Positions 53,265 to 61,801 of a stretch of DNA of 64,000 nt are shown here, piece after piece. The stretch is from Streptomyces sp. NBC_00190 (GTDB lineage Bacteria; Actinomycetota; Actinomycetes; Streptomycetales; Streptomycetaceae). The DNA lies in the NCBI RefSeq assembly GCF_036203305.1, contig NZ_CP108131.1:7006001-7070000 (forward strand). The letters run 5' to 3'. Numbering within the stretch: position 1 is the stretch's first letter; each line of letters opens with the position of its first letter. The notes below the pieces were generated by a model. That model had not been told where the DNA came from. It saw only the letters and a program-made list of their open reading frames with translations, and did not search any database. A program made the position numbers and the translations under genes.

Positions 53265-54084
53265 GAGCTGATTCTCCGTTCGGGTATGAGATGGACGGCG
53301 AGGACCAGTACCCCCGCCGTCAGGACGAGGACCGGCCCCGGCGGCCAGTCCAGCCACAGGGCCAGGAGGAACCCCGTCAGGTTCACCGCGACACCGATGC
53401 CGACCGCCCACAGGGTGATCGACCTCAGCGAGCTGCCGAGGCGGCGCGCGGCGAGTGCGGGCAGCAGGGTCAGGGCGTCGACGAGCAGAGCGCCGGTGAG
53501 TTTGATCGCCCCGGCGACCGCGACGGCGACCAGTACCAGGAGCGCCGCGGTCAGTGCCCGCACCGGGACCCCGGAGCACTGCGCGAGCTCACGGTCGTAC
53601 AGCAGCAGGGCGATCTCGCGCCGCCGCCACCAGAACAGGGCGGGTACGACGACGGCCAGTACGCCCAGCACCACGAGGTCGGCCGTGCCCACCGACAGGA
53701 TCGAACCCCACAACAGGGCGAAGGCGCCGGAGGCGTTGACCCCCGACACGGCCAGGACGAGCAGCGCGGCGGCGATGGCCAGGCTCATCAGCAAGCCCAT
53801 CGCCCCCGACAGCCCGTCCGGAGTGCGGGCGAGCGGCGCCACGCCCGCACCGGCCAGGGCGCAGGCCACCAGCGCGCACAGCATGGGATCGAGTCCGGTG
53901 AGCAGGCCGACGGCGATGCCCAGCAGCGCGACGTGCATCATCGCGAACCGGACCGGCATGATGTCGAGCCCGACGATGACCACTCCGATGACCGGCAGGC
54001 CGATCGCGGCCAGCAGCAGGGCCAAGCCGGCCCGCTGCACGGACAGCAGGTGGAGGAGCGTGCCGAGATCGGCGGTGGCGAGGG

Positions 54085-54088
<4 letters not shown>
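53222..54088 (-). CDS. Metal ABC transporter permease (ZnuB-like)
   Basis: 288 residues from the GTG at 54088, whose GTGA overlaps the ATPase stop. About eight membrane segments and the family segments GLDIMPVRFAMMHVALLGIA, GAFALLWGSILSVGTADLVV and SGVPVRALTAALLVLVAVAV identify an ABC-3-type metal permease. It forms the pore for the metal delivered by the lipoprotein. Translational coupling to its neighbours on both sides is evident. Regulation may involve the palindrome and hairpin upstream of the ATPase gene. Confidence 0.9.
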
Positions 54089-54723
<635 letters not shown>

Positions 54724-54743
54724 ACGCCTCTCGATCGTCCGCC

Positions 54744-54780
54744 GCCGCGTGGGAAGACGACGTTCCGTCTCCCACGCGGC
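54744..54780 (-). promoter_or_regulatory. Leader stem-loop before the metal ABC operon
   Basis: GCCGCGTGGGAAGACG and CGTCTCCCACGCGGC pair along ~15 bp with a single bulge, 20 bp upstream of the ATPase start on the minus strand. This could be an mRNA leader hairpin or an attenuator. It is too close to the gene to be that gene's own terminator. Confidence 0.5.
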
Positions 54781-54817
54781 AGTAGTCGGATGCCGGGGGG
54801 CTGGGGTTCCCGCCGAG

Positions 54818-54832
54818 CGGAAACCGTTTCCG
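54818..54832. promoter_or_regulatory. Zur-like 7-1-7 palindrome
   Basis: CGGAAACCGTTTCCG is a perfect 7-1-7 palindrome ~95 bp upstream of the metal ABC operon. It has the layout of Streptomyces Zur boxes (TGAAAATGATTTTCA), with several differing bases, so another FUR-family or LacI-type regulator is also possible. Confidence 0.42.
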
Positions 54833-54910
54833 TACGGGTTGCAGCCGGACGGCCTGCTCGACCACTCGCAGGAGGTGGTACGGCCGCGTGCGGAGCCCGG
54901 AGGACAGGCC

Positions 54911-54970
54911 CTAAGCGGCCTCGGGGAAGTAGGGCACGTCCCCGCGTCGTCCGGCCCCGAGGCCGCTTAG
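54911..54970. terminator. 16-bp stem terminator of the caspase gene
   Basis: Perfect arms CTAAGCGGCCTCGGGG / CCCCGAGGCCGCTTAG with a 28-base spacer. The right arm contains the caspase gene's stop codon. It closes the EACC1-caspase unit and insulates the metal ABC operon. Confidence 0.65.
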
Positions 54971-56451
54971 CGCTCCATCAGGCACACGTGCGGCGTGAGC
55001 GGTCTCGCTTCGGGGTGGTGGTTCTCGACCAGGCACGGCATCCCGGTGGTACTGCTCACCGACAAGCGCGGTTTCTGCCGTGCCATCCCGGACTGGAGTT
55101 CCCGGTAGATGTCCAGGGCGTTCAGATGGGCAGGTGCGTCGGGCACTCCTTCGCGCAGCACCTTGAGCAGGGTCTCGGTGAAGCCGCTGTGCAGGAACGC
55201 GGCCTCACGAGGCCCGCAGGAGGAGATGACGGTGCAGTCTTCGAGCCTCGAAGCGCCGATCATCACCGACCCTGCGTAGGAGCAGTCGAGGAAGAGGACC
55301 ACGTGTGCCGCGGTGCGCCTGAGGGACCCGAGCAGGTCGGAGATGTAGACCTGCGACCACGGCTCGGACGCTATCGAGTCCCTGGCGGGAAAGTAGAGAT
55401 CGTCGGTCTCGCTCAACTCGCCGAGCCCCGAAAGGTGGACGAGGAGGAGATCCTCCGCCTCCGATGCCGCCCGGACGACCGTCCGCATGATCTGGTCTCG
55501 GCCGGCGTTCTGGAGGGCGTAACGGTGCTCCTCCGCGAAACCTGCTCCGGACGGGTGCACCAGTGCCTGATCGAGTCCGGCGATGAAGCTCTCGTGGAGA
55601 TCGTGAAAATCGGGGTCGTCGAAACGGAACGACTCCACGACGACGGCCCGGGACCGGGACATGTCCAGTCTCCGCGGATGGCCCGGAGACCCGGTGCCGG
55701 ATCCGTGCGCGACGTTCCTGACGATCACTGTCCGGTTGGCGCTGTGCGTGTTGTACTGCTCGGGCAGCGGCCAATTGCTGCGGCGCATGCGCTGCCGGGT
55801 CTCCTGGTAGAGGGACTCCATGGAAAGTCCCGCGCCGGCTCCGGGAATCCCCTCGCAGATCACCTCCAGCAACGCCCCTGTGAAGGCCGTGTGCTCGGCG
55901 CCGATCGGCGCCTTGGCCTTCTTCGTACCGGAAGTCGCCGTGAGGACGTAGACCCCCTCCGCCTTCAACTGGTCGGAGATCTCCGAAGCCTCGTCGCCCA
56001 TGAGGTCTTTCGCGCCGCGGCCGCTGAAGCAGCAGTCCAGAACGATGATCTTGACCGGCGCCGCCGCCGACTTGACCACATCGGCGACGTACGAGAACGG
56101 GAGGGTCGTCCAGGCCCTCCCCGGATCGCTGTCACGGAACGTCAGGTGCAGTTCGGACTGGCTTCCCACGAGCACGCCGTGGCCGGAGTAGTAGAAGAGG
56201 AGGACGTCCTCCGCGCCCTTCGCCGACTTCTCCAGGGTGGCCATCGCCTCGGCGGGCCGGGCATCGGCGCCCACCACGTCCACGCGCTCCGTGGGAAAAC
56301 CGACCATCGTGGGGTCCGAGAGGATCGACTGGAGGCGGTGGACGTTGTTCGGAACGGCAGGCAGGTCCGGGAGCCTGTCGTGCTCGAACGAATCGATCCC
56401 CACGAGCACGGCGCCCGACTGCGACAGGTCCGGGAAGTCGTTCGGGATCAC
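54967..56451 (-). CDS. Tandem caspase-like protease (second domain inactive)
   Basis: 494 residues from the ATG at 56451, overlapping the EACC1-like stop (ATGA). Two caspase-like (C14) domains are present. Domain 1 (~15-245) keeps the catalytic dyad: His91 in YYSGHG and Cys141 in LDCCFSG. Domain 2 (~265-480) has the same framework, but the His position is Leu343 (HLSGLG) and the Cys position is Ser391 (LDCSYAG), so it is a pseudo-protease. No signal peptide or membrane segment; it acts in the cytosol. Domain 2 may hold domain 1 inactive, or recognise a partner. Coupling to the EACC1-like gene suggests a conflict or programmed-death module in which the caspase is the effector. Confidence 0.9.
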   Translation of the reverse strand: MIPNDFPDLSQSGAVLVGIDSFEHDRLPDLPAVPNNVHRLQSILSDPTMVGFPTERVDVVGADARPAEAMATLEKSAKGAEDVLLFYYSGHGVLVGSQSELHLTFRDSDPGRAWTTLPFSYVADVVKSAAAPVKIIVLDCCFSGRGAKDLMGDEASEISDQLKAEGVYVLTATSGTKKAKAPIGAEHTAFTGALLEVICEGIPGAGAGLSMESLYQETRQRMRRSNWPLPEQYNTHSANRTVIVRNVAHGSGTGSPGHPRRLDMSRSRAVVVESFRFDDPDFHDLHESFIAGLDQALVHPSGAGFAEEHRYALQNAGRDQIMRTVVRAASEAEDLLLVHLSGLGELSETDDLYFPARDSIASEPWSQVYISDLLGSLRRTAAHVVLFLDCSYAGSVMIGASRLEDCTVISSCGPREAAFLHSGFTETLLKVLREGVPDAPAHLNALDIYRELQSGMARQKPRLSVSSTTGMPCLVENHHPEARPLTPHVCLMER

Positions 56452-56804
56452 TTCTCCTGGATCTCCCGGAGGATCGACTCGGCGACCGCCTCGGGGTCGT
56501 CCACGTCGGCACTGTCGATCTCCACCTCGGTGTCCCCCTGCCGCACGCGAATGCGCGTGCGGCGGCCACGGGACTCCAGCCAGACGCCCACGGCGGTCAC
56601 GACCGCGACGAGAACCCCGTCCGGCTCCAGCAGGACCTGCACGGCGTCCGCCAAGGGGCCCATTTCGTCAGGCCGTTGCTCGGACTCCAGCACGGTGACG
56701 GTGGCCTTGGCCGCGCGTACGTCCGCGTCCCGCGCCAGCCAGTCGGCCAGGCTTCGGATGTCCGCCCCCGTCGGATCGGATTCCACCCGAACCTCGAACT
56801 CCAT
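56448..56804 (-). CDS. EACC1-like effector-associated constant component
   Basis: 118 residues from the ATG at 56804, preceded by GGAGCGG. The pattern ADIRSLADWLARDADVRAAK, then GPLADAVQVLLEPDGVLVAV, WLESRGRRTRIRVRQGDTEV and VDDPEAVAESILREIQ matches effector-associated constant component 1 (EACC1), a family that is encoded next to varied effectors (caspases, TIRs, proteases) in actinobacteria. It contains one hydrophobic stretch (~70-85) but no clear membrane span. It is first in a two-gene operon and overlaps the caspase start by 4 bp, so equimolar synthesis is likely. Role inferred: control or sensing for the caspase. Confidence 0.72.
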   Translation of the reverse strand: MEFEVRVESDPTGADIRSLADWLARDADVRAAKATVTVLESEQRPDEMGPLADAVQVLLEPDGVLVAVVTAVGVWLESRGRRTRIRVRQGDTEVEIDSADVDDPEAVAESILREIQEK

Positions 56805-56920
56805 GACCGCTCCTCCGCGTTCGTTTCCGCACGTAGGCGCGACGGTACCTCCGCCGGAGCGAGGAGGCGGCCGGTTTTCCCGAAACCCGGTCTTCTCCTC
56901 CGATCTTGGAGGGCGCAGGC

Positions 56921-57730
56921 TCAGTGCTGCTCGCCCGCGACGAGGAGCTCGCCCACCGTGTCCGCGAGGACGGCGCGGGCCGCGGGGGGCATCGCGGCGT
57001 CGGTGACGAACCAGTCGGCCTGGTCCAGCGCCGCGAATCCGCTGAGTCCGACCACTCCCCACTTGCTGTGGTCGGCCACGACGGCGACCCGCCGTGCCGA
57101 GGCGACCAGTGCCCGGTTGGTCTGTGCCTCCATGAGATTGGGGGTGGTCAGCCCGGCCTCCTCCGTCACCCCGTGCGCGCCGAGGACGAGCAGATCCACG
57201 TGGAGGGAACCGATCGCCAGGTCGGCGAGCGGTCCGACCAGCGCGGCCGAGGGGGTGGGGGAGCCGCCGGTGAGCAGCAGGGCCGGGGCACCGGCCGCCG
57301 GATCCCCGCCGGCCGCCCGCACCAGCTCCGCCACCGGAAGGGAGTTGGTGACGATCGTGAGCCGCGGGACGCCGAGCAGCCGTGCGGCGACCGCGTGCGC
57401 GGTCGTGCCGCCCGAGACCGCGACCACGCTCCCCGGTTCCACCAGGGCCGCGGCCGTCTCCGCGATGGCGGCCTTGGCGGCGCCCTCCAGGTCGGCCTTG
57501 GCGTCGAATCCCGGCTCGTGGCCACTGGTCCCGGCCGCGGCGACGGCCCCGCCGTAGACCTTCTCCACGGCGCCGCGCCGGGCGAGGGCATCCAGGTCCC
57601 GGCGGATGGTCATGTCCGAGACGCCGAGCTGCCCGACCAGGTCCGCCACGCGGACCGCGCCGTCGCGGCGGACCGCGTCCAGGATGAGCGCACGTCGCTG
57701 GTGGGCCAGCTGAGCAGCCTGCTCGGCCAC
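56921..57730 (-). CDS. DeoR/GlpR-family transcriptional regulator
   Basis: 269 residues from the GTG at 57730, with GGGAG 5 bases upstream; ATG at 57772 would add 14 residues. The DeoR helix-turn-helix (GAVRVADLVGQLGVSDMTIR then RDLDALARRGAVEKVYGG) is followed by a DeoR-type effector domain with TIVTNSLPVAELV, LLTGG and VVADHSKWGVVG. It binds a phosphorylated sugar intermediate, probably from galactose metabolism. It is divergent from galT-galK, and repeats TGTTGAAGT/TGTTGAGGT lie in the shared region, so it probably represses both. Confidence 0.92.
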   Translation of the reverse strand: MAEQAAQLAHQRRALILDAVRRDGAVRVADLVGQLGVSDMTIRRDLDALARRGAVEKVYGGAVAAAGTSGHEPGFDAKADLEGAAKAAIAETAAALVEPGSVVAVSGGTTAHAVAARLLGVPRLTIVTNSLPVAELVRAAGGDPAAGAPALLLTGGSPTPSAALVGPLADLAIGSLHVDLLVLGAHGVTEEAGLTTPNLMEAQTNRALVASARRVAVVADHSKWGVVGLSGFAALDQADWFVTDAAMPPAARAVLADTVGELLVAGEQH

Positions 57731-57788
57731 GGTCACTCCCGCGTGTCGGCGAATCCGGTCAGAAGGCAGCAAGATAGCACAGCAATGT

Positions 57789-57849
57789 TGTTGAAGTATG
57801 GGGGAGTCCGGGACATGTTGGCCGCCTCACTGGTGATTGGTGTTGAGGT
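57789..57849. promoter_or_regulatory. DeoR-type direct repeats in the gal control region
   Basis: TGTTGAAGT at 57789-57797 and TGTTGAGGT at 57841-57849 face the same way, 52 bp apart, in the divergent gap between the DeoR gene and galT. TG-rich direct repeats are the usual DeoR/GlpR binding pattern. Confidence 0.5.
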
Positions 57850-57866
57850 CTGTTTATTCTTGCCAG

Positions 57867-58916
57867 GTGAAGAAAACACTCGCGAAACTCGCGGACGGTC
57901 GCGAACTGATCTACTTCGACACCGACGAGAGCGCCGTACGCGAGGCGCCCGACCGGCGCCCCCTGGACCGTGTGCAGAGCCGCCCGGAACTGCGGCAGGA
58001 CGAGGCGACCGGCGACTGGATCACGATCGCCTCCCACCGGCAGGGCCGCACCTACCACCCGCCGGCCGGCGAATGCCCGCTCTGCCCCTCCCGGGACGGC
58101 AGGCTCGGAGAGATCCCCGCCGCCGACTACGAGGTGGCCGTCTTCGAGAACCGCTTCCCCTCCCTCGCGGGCGCGGCCGGCCGCTGCGAGGTCGTGTGCT
58201 TCACCCCGGACCACGAGGCCCGCTTCGCCGACCTCACCCCGGCCGCCGCTCGCCTGGTCCTGGACACGTGGACCGACCGCACCGCGGAGCTCTCCGCCCT
58301 CCCGGGCGTCGAGCAGGTGTACTGCTTCGAGAACCGGGGCGTCGAGATCGGGGTGACGCTCCCTCACCCGCACGGCCAGATCTACGCCTTCCCCTTCACC
58401 ACGCCGCGCACCGTCAAGATGGCCGCCGCCGCGGCCGCCCACCGCGCCGCCACCGGCCGCAACCTGTTCGAGGACCTGCTGGCAGGCGCGCGCGCCGCCA
58501 CCGAGCGCGTGGTGACGGCCGGGGAGCACTGGACGGCCTTCGTGCCGTACGCCGCCCGCTGGCCCTACGAGGTGCACCTCTACCCGCACCGCCGCGTCCC
58601 CGACCTGACCCGTCTCACCGAGGCCGAGCGGGCCGAGTTCCCCGGCATCTACCTGGACCTGCTGCGCCGCTTCGACCGGCTCTTCCCCGTCCCCGGGCAG
58701 CCGGAGGGCGCGGCTCCCACGCCGTACGTCTCCGCCTGGCACCAGGCTCCGCGCACCGGAGGCGCTGAACTGGCCCTGCACCTGGAGCTGTTCACCGTCC
58801 GCCGGACCGCCGACAAGCTGAAGTTCCTCGCCGGGACGGAGTCCGGGACGGAAGCCTTCATCAACGACGTGGCCCCCGAGGCGGCCGCGCAGCGACTTCG
58901 GGAGGCCCTCTCGTGA
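57867..58916 (+). CDS. galT: Galactose-1-phosphate uridylyltransferase
   Basis: 349 residues from the GTG at 57867. A zinc-binding pair sits in ECPLC (~residues 70-74), and VFENRFPSLAG follows. The active-site LPHPHGQIYAFPF holds the nucleophilic His (HPH), and a second metal site lies in VHLYPHR. It swaps UMP between glucose and galactose in the Leloir pathway. It overlaps galK by a GTGA and is divergent from the DeoR regulator. No GalE gene is in the window. The start has no strong ribosome-binding site, so leaderless translation is possible. Confidence 0.95.
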   Translation: MKKTLAKLADGRELIYFDTDESAVREAPDRRPLDRVQSRPELRQDEATGDWITIASHRQGRTYHPPAGECPLCPSRDGRLGEIPAADYEVAVFENRFPSLAGAAGRCEVVCFTPDHEARFADLTPAAARLVLDTWTDRTAELSALPGVEQVYCFENRGVEIGVTLPHPHGQIYAFPFTTPRTVKMAAAAAAHRAATGRNLFEDLLAGARAATERVVTAGEHWTAFVPYAARWPYEVHLYPHRRVPDLTRLTEAERAEFPGIYLDLLRRFDRLFPVPGQPEGAAPTPYVSAWHQAPRTGGAELALHLELFTVRRTADKLKFLAGTESGTEAFINDVAPEAAAQRLREALS

Positions 58917-60160
58917 ACCGTACGGACCAGTCGGACCAGTCGGACCAACCGGACCGGTGGGACGAGTCCGACGACGACAGCCGTGCCGACCGGGTGGCGG
59001 ACGCCTTCCGACGGCTCTTCGGCGACTCTCCGGACGGGGTCTGGGCGGCACCGGGCCGGGTCAACCTGATCGGCGAACACACCGACTACAACGACGGGTT
59101 CGCCCTCCCGATGGCCCTCCCCCAGAGCACCCTGCTCGCCGCCCGCGGCCGTACGGACGGGCGGCTGCGGCTGCACAGCGCACAAGGTGACGGCCGGATC
59201 ACCGAACTGGCCGTGGCCGCGCTGGCCCCCGGCACCGTGACCGGCTGGGCAGGCTACCCGGCCGGCGTGGTCTGGGCACTCGCCGAGGCGGGACACCCGG
59301 TCGGGGGCGCGGACCTCCACTTCGACAGCACGGTGCCCACCGGCGCCGGACTCTCCTCCTCCGCCGCGCTGGAGTGCGCGGTGGCCGTCGCGTACGACGA
59401 GCTGTACGGGCTGCGCCTGTCCGGGCCCGAACTGGCCCGGATCGCCCAGCGCGCGGAGAACGCGTTCGTCGGGGTCCCCTGCGGAATCATGGACCAGATG
59501 GCCTCCGTCTGCTGCACCGCCGGGGCGGCCCTCCACCTCGACGCCCGGAGCCCGGAGCGCCACCAGCACGTGCCCTTCGACCTGCGGGGCCAAGGGCTGA
59601 GGCTGCTGGTGATCGACACCAGGGTCAGCCACGACCTCGGCGACGGGGCGTACGCCGCCCTGCGGTCGGGCTGCGAACGCGCGGCCGCGCTGCTCGGCCT
59701 GCCGGCCCTGCGCGACCTGCCCGCCGGGGAACTCCCGCGGGCCCTGGACGCCCTGCCGGCGGAGCTCGTCCCCCTGGTGCGCCACGTGGTGACCGAGAAC
59801 GCCCGGGTCGCCGAAGCGGTCTCCCGGCTGCGGGAGGGCAACGCGGCGGCGCTCGGTCCGATCCTCGACCAAGGCCACGCCTCGCTCCGTGACGACTACC
59901 GCGTCTCCTGCCCGGAGACCGATCTCGCGGTGACCGCCGCGGTCGGTGCCGGGGCGCTCGGCGCCCGGATGACGGGTGGCGGCTTCGGAGGCTCCGTCAT
60001 CGCCCTGGTGCGGGCCGGCGAGGAGAGCGCGGTGGGTGGCGCCGTCACGGCCGCCTTCGCCGCCGCCGGGCACCGTTCCCCGCGCGTCCTCGCCGCCACC
60101 CCCGCCGCGGGCGCCCGGCGCCTCACGCCCGAAAGCCGTCAGCAGCCGCCGCAGTTGTAG
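58913..60160 (+). CDS. galK: Galactokinase
   Basis: 415 residues from the GTG at 58913, overlapping galT. GHMP-kinase motifs are clear: GRVNLIGEHTDYNDGF binds galactose, PTGAGLSSSAAL binds ATP phosphate and GARMTGGGFGGSVIAL completes the fold. The first ~25 residues are an acidic extension (TDQSDQSDQPDRWDESDDD) made by a short DNA repeat; its role is unknown and the true start might be later. It phosphorylates galactose at C1. Its 3' end overlaps the convergent M15-like gene by 22 bp. Confidence 0.94.
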   Translation: MNRTDQSDQSDQPDRWDESDDDSRADRVADAFRRLFGDSPDGVWAAPGRVNLIGEHTDYNDGFALPMALPQSTLLAARGRTDGRLRLHSAQGDGRITELAVAALAPGTVTGWAGYPAGVVWALAEAGHPVGGADLHFDSTVPTGAGLSSSAALECAVAVAYDELYGLRLSGPELARIAQRAENAFVGVPCGIMDQMASVCCTAGAALHLDARSPERHQHVPFDLRGQGLRLLVIDTRVSHDLGDGAYAALRSGCERAAALLGLPALRDLPAGELPRALDALPAELVPLVRHVVTENARVAEAVSRLREGNAAALGPILDQGHASLRDDYRVSCPETDLAVTAAVGAGALGARMTGGGFGGSVIALVRAGEESAVGGAVTAAFAAAGHRSPRVLAATPAAGARRLTPESRQQPPQL

Positions 60161-60651
60161 TAGAGGACGTCCCAGTGGCTGCCTTCGTCGGCGTAGACGT
60201 TCCCCGAGCTGGACCGCCACATCGGCGCACCGTCGCCGCGTACGCCGATGTAGGTGAAGGTGTTCTTGATGTAGTTGGTGACGCACGTGCCCTTCGCGAA
60301 GTCGAGCTTGTACCCGTTCCAGTGCGAGTACGTGCCGCTCGCGTGCCCGGTCTCGGTCCCGCCGGTGATGTTGAGGGCGCACCCGGTGGCGCGCTTGAGG
60401 GTCTGGGCTCCTTGCGCGGTGGCGAGGTTGACCTGCTCGAAGGACGTGCAGGTCGGGTTGTTCCGGTCGGAGCAGTTGCCGGACGACGACCACGTGATGC
60501 CGACCTGGCGGAACATCGAGGTCGCGGTCGCATGGCTGATCTTGGTGGCGGCGGCGTGGGCACCGGTCGTGGCGACCAGTACCCCGAAGCCGGGCGCGAA
60601 GAGCGCGCCGAGGACGAGGGCGAGAGAGGTGAGGACGGAGCGGGTCTTCAC
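60139..60651 (-). CDS. Secreted M15-like peptidase or related zinc-binding protein
   Basis: 170 residues from the ATG at 60651 with a signal peptide (ends AHAAATK, ~residue 35). The mature part reads ATSMFRQVGITWSSSGNC then CTSFEQVNLATAQGAQTLKR, and HASGTYSHWNGYKLDFAKG followed by DEGSHWDVLYYNCGGC. The His...Asp (SHxxGYKLD) and final HWD are the zinc ligands of M15-type D-Ala-D-Ala carboxypeptidase/endolysin folds. Two or three disulfides are likely. It may act on peptidoglycan outside the cell. Without a further search, a structural binding role is also possible. It converges on galK. Confidence 0.6.
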   Translation of the reverse strand: MKTRSVLTSLALVLGALFAPGFGVLVATTGAHAAATKISHATATSMFRQVGITWSSSGNCSDRNNPTCTSFEQVNLATAQGAQTLKRATGCALNITGGTETGHASGTYSHWNGYKLDFAKGTCVTNYIKNTFTYIGVRGDGAPMWRSSSGNVYADEGSHWDVLYYNCGGC

Positions 60652-60830
60652 TGGAGGCCTCCTGCGGGGTGACCGTCGGCTCGGGGACCGGGATGGGACG
60701 GTGCAGGTGGTGCGTCGAGCGGATCGAGCACAGTGATGGTGCCCGACGTCTACCAGGGAAGACCAGGGGGCCGCCCCCGGTCGTCGAGGGGCGCGGCGTG
60801 CGTCGTCCTGTGGACCGGTGTCAGCAGCCG

Positions 60831-60863
60831 GACGCCGGAGAGGCTGGGGGCCTCTCCGGCGTC
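60831..60863. terminator. Hairpin downstream of the repeat-protein gene (distal)
   Basis: Perfect 13-bp arms GACGCCGGAGAGG / CCTCTCCGGCGTC around a 7-base loop. With the next hairpin it separates the 60925 gene from the M15-like gene upstream region. Confidence 0.6.
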
Positions 60864-60880
60864 TGCTGTGTCGTGCCGCA

Positions 60881-60905
60881 GCCCCCGGGACGGAATCCCG
60901 GGGGC
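60881..60905. terminator. Hairpin just past the repeat-protein gene
   Basis: Perfect 10-bp arms GCCCCCGGGA / TCCCGGGGGC with CGGAA loop, 20 bp past the stop of the minus-strand gene at 60925. Confidence 0.65.
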
Positions 60906-60924
60906 CGCGGGGCTGTCGGTGTCG

Positions 60925-61362
60925 TCACTTACCGAGCTTCTGCTTCAGGTCCTGCTTGAGCTGGTTCTTGATGACCTGCTTGTTGACCTTGTTCACGGTG
61001 CCGCCGGTGCCGGTGCCGTCACCGCCGACGGCCGTGGCGTCGCCCAGGTTGGTGGCGTCGGCGCTGGCGTTGCCGCCTGTGGCGTTACCAGTGGTGATTT
61101 CGCACTTGCCCTTGCAGTTGCCGACACCTGAGTTCGCGGCGCCGCCGGTGGCCTCACCGCCGACCGTGGTGTTCTCGGCGTTGGCGTCGCCGCCGGTACC
61201 GATGCCGTCGGCGCTGTCGTCGCTATGGGCGAGGGTGACGGCCTGCTGCGGGGCGGCGGCCGGGGCGGCCATCGCGGTCGCCGGAAGGGCGATACCGCCA
61301 CCCACCAGCGCCAGGGAAGCTCCGGCCAGAACGACACGACGGGTCGAGAAGAGCTCGAACAT
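60925..61362 (-). CDS. Secreted Gly/Asn/Ala-repeat protein
   Basis: 145 residues from the ATG at 61362 with a clear signal peptide (ends AMAAPAA, ~residue 33). The mature part is nearly all low-complexity repeat: GTGGDANAENTTVGGEATGG and ATGGNASADATNLGDATAVG, with one Cys pair (NCKGKCEIT), ending in a basic Lys-rich tail (KQVIKNQLKQDLKQKLGK). The repeat looks able to form stacked beta-strands, as in curli-like or chaplin-like surface proteins, but I cannot assign it to a named family. It is exported and probably surface- or hyphae-associated. Two hairpins follow it. Confidence 0.75.
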   Translation of the reverse strand: MFELFSTRRVVLAGASLALVGGGIALPATAMAAPAAAPQQAVTLAHSDDSADGIGTGGDANAENTTVGGEATGGAANSGVGNCKGKCEITTGNATGGNASADATNLGDATAVGGDGTGTGGTVNKVNKQVIKNQLKQDLKQKLGK

Positions 61363-61801
61363 GGGAATTCTCCATTCGGTATAAAAAAGAGGGGTTCTGT
61401 ACCGCCCCGGGGAAACGGGCCGGGATGATATTTCGACCTCATTTCCTCCGGGGTTCCCCGGTGAGGGCGTACTTCAAATAAACCCTGCCGGGGGACGTGC
61501 GTCACGCCACTTGAACACGTGGCTTGACGCCGAAAATCAATCTTGGTAAAAGCTGGGAGTCATGCCGGATGACGTGCTGAACGGGCACTCGTGTGGATCC
61601 TGGATAGACTTTCAGAGAAGGAAAGGCGGCCTGTCGCGTCGACCGCGTGTCCGAGTCGGCGCCATCGCGTCGAAGCGGTTCCGCGTGCGGGGGCCGGCCG
61701 CGGACCATAGAGGACGGGGTCGGCATGATCGGCACCTTTGCCCAGGGGCACGGCAGCGGCGCCGAGGTGTCGCCGGGCCGGCCGGGTGAGGGGGGTGCCT
61801 G
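61363..61801. other. Intergenic region with a sigma-70-like promoter
   Basis: 439 bp between the repeat-protein gene (minus) and the kinase gene (plus). TTGACG at 61524 and TAAAAG at 61547 with a 17-bp gap make a plausible promoter toward the kinase gene, leaving a ~250-base leader. No other gene or RNA structure is obvious. Confidence 0.5.
61524..61552 (+). promoter_or_regulatory. Putative promoter of the kinase gene
   Basis: -35 TTGACG (61524-61529), 17-bp spacer, -10 TAAAAG (61547-61552). The spacing is ideal for the main sigma factor; only its position upstream of the kinase gene links it to that gene. Confidence 0.4.
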
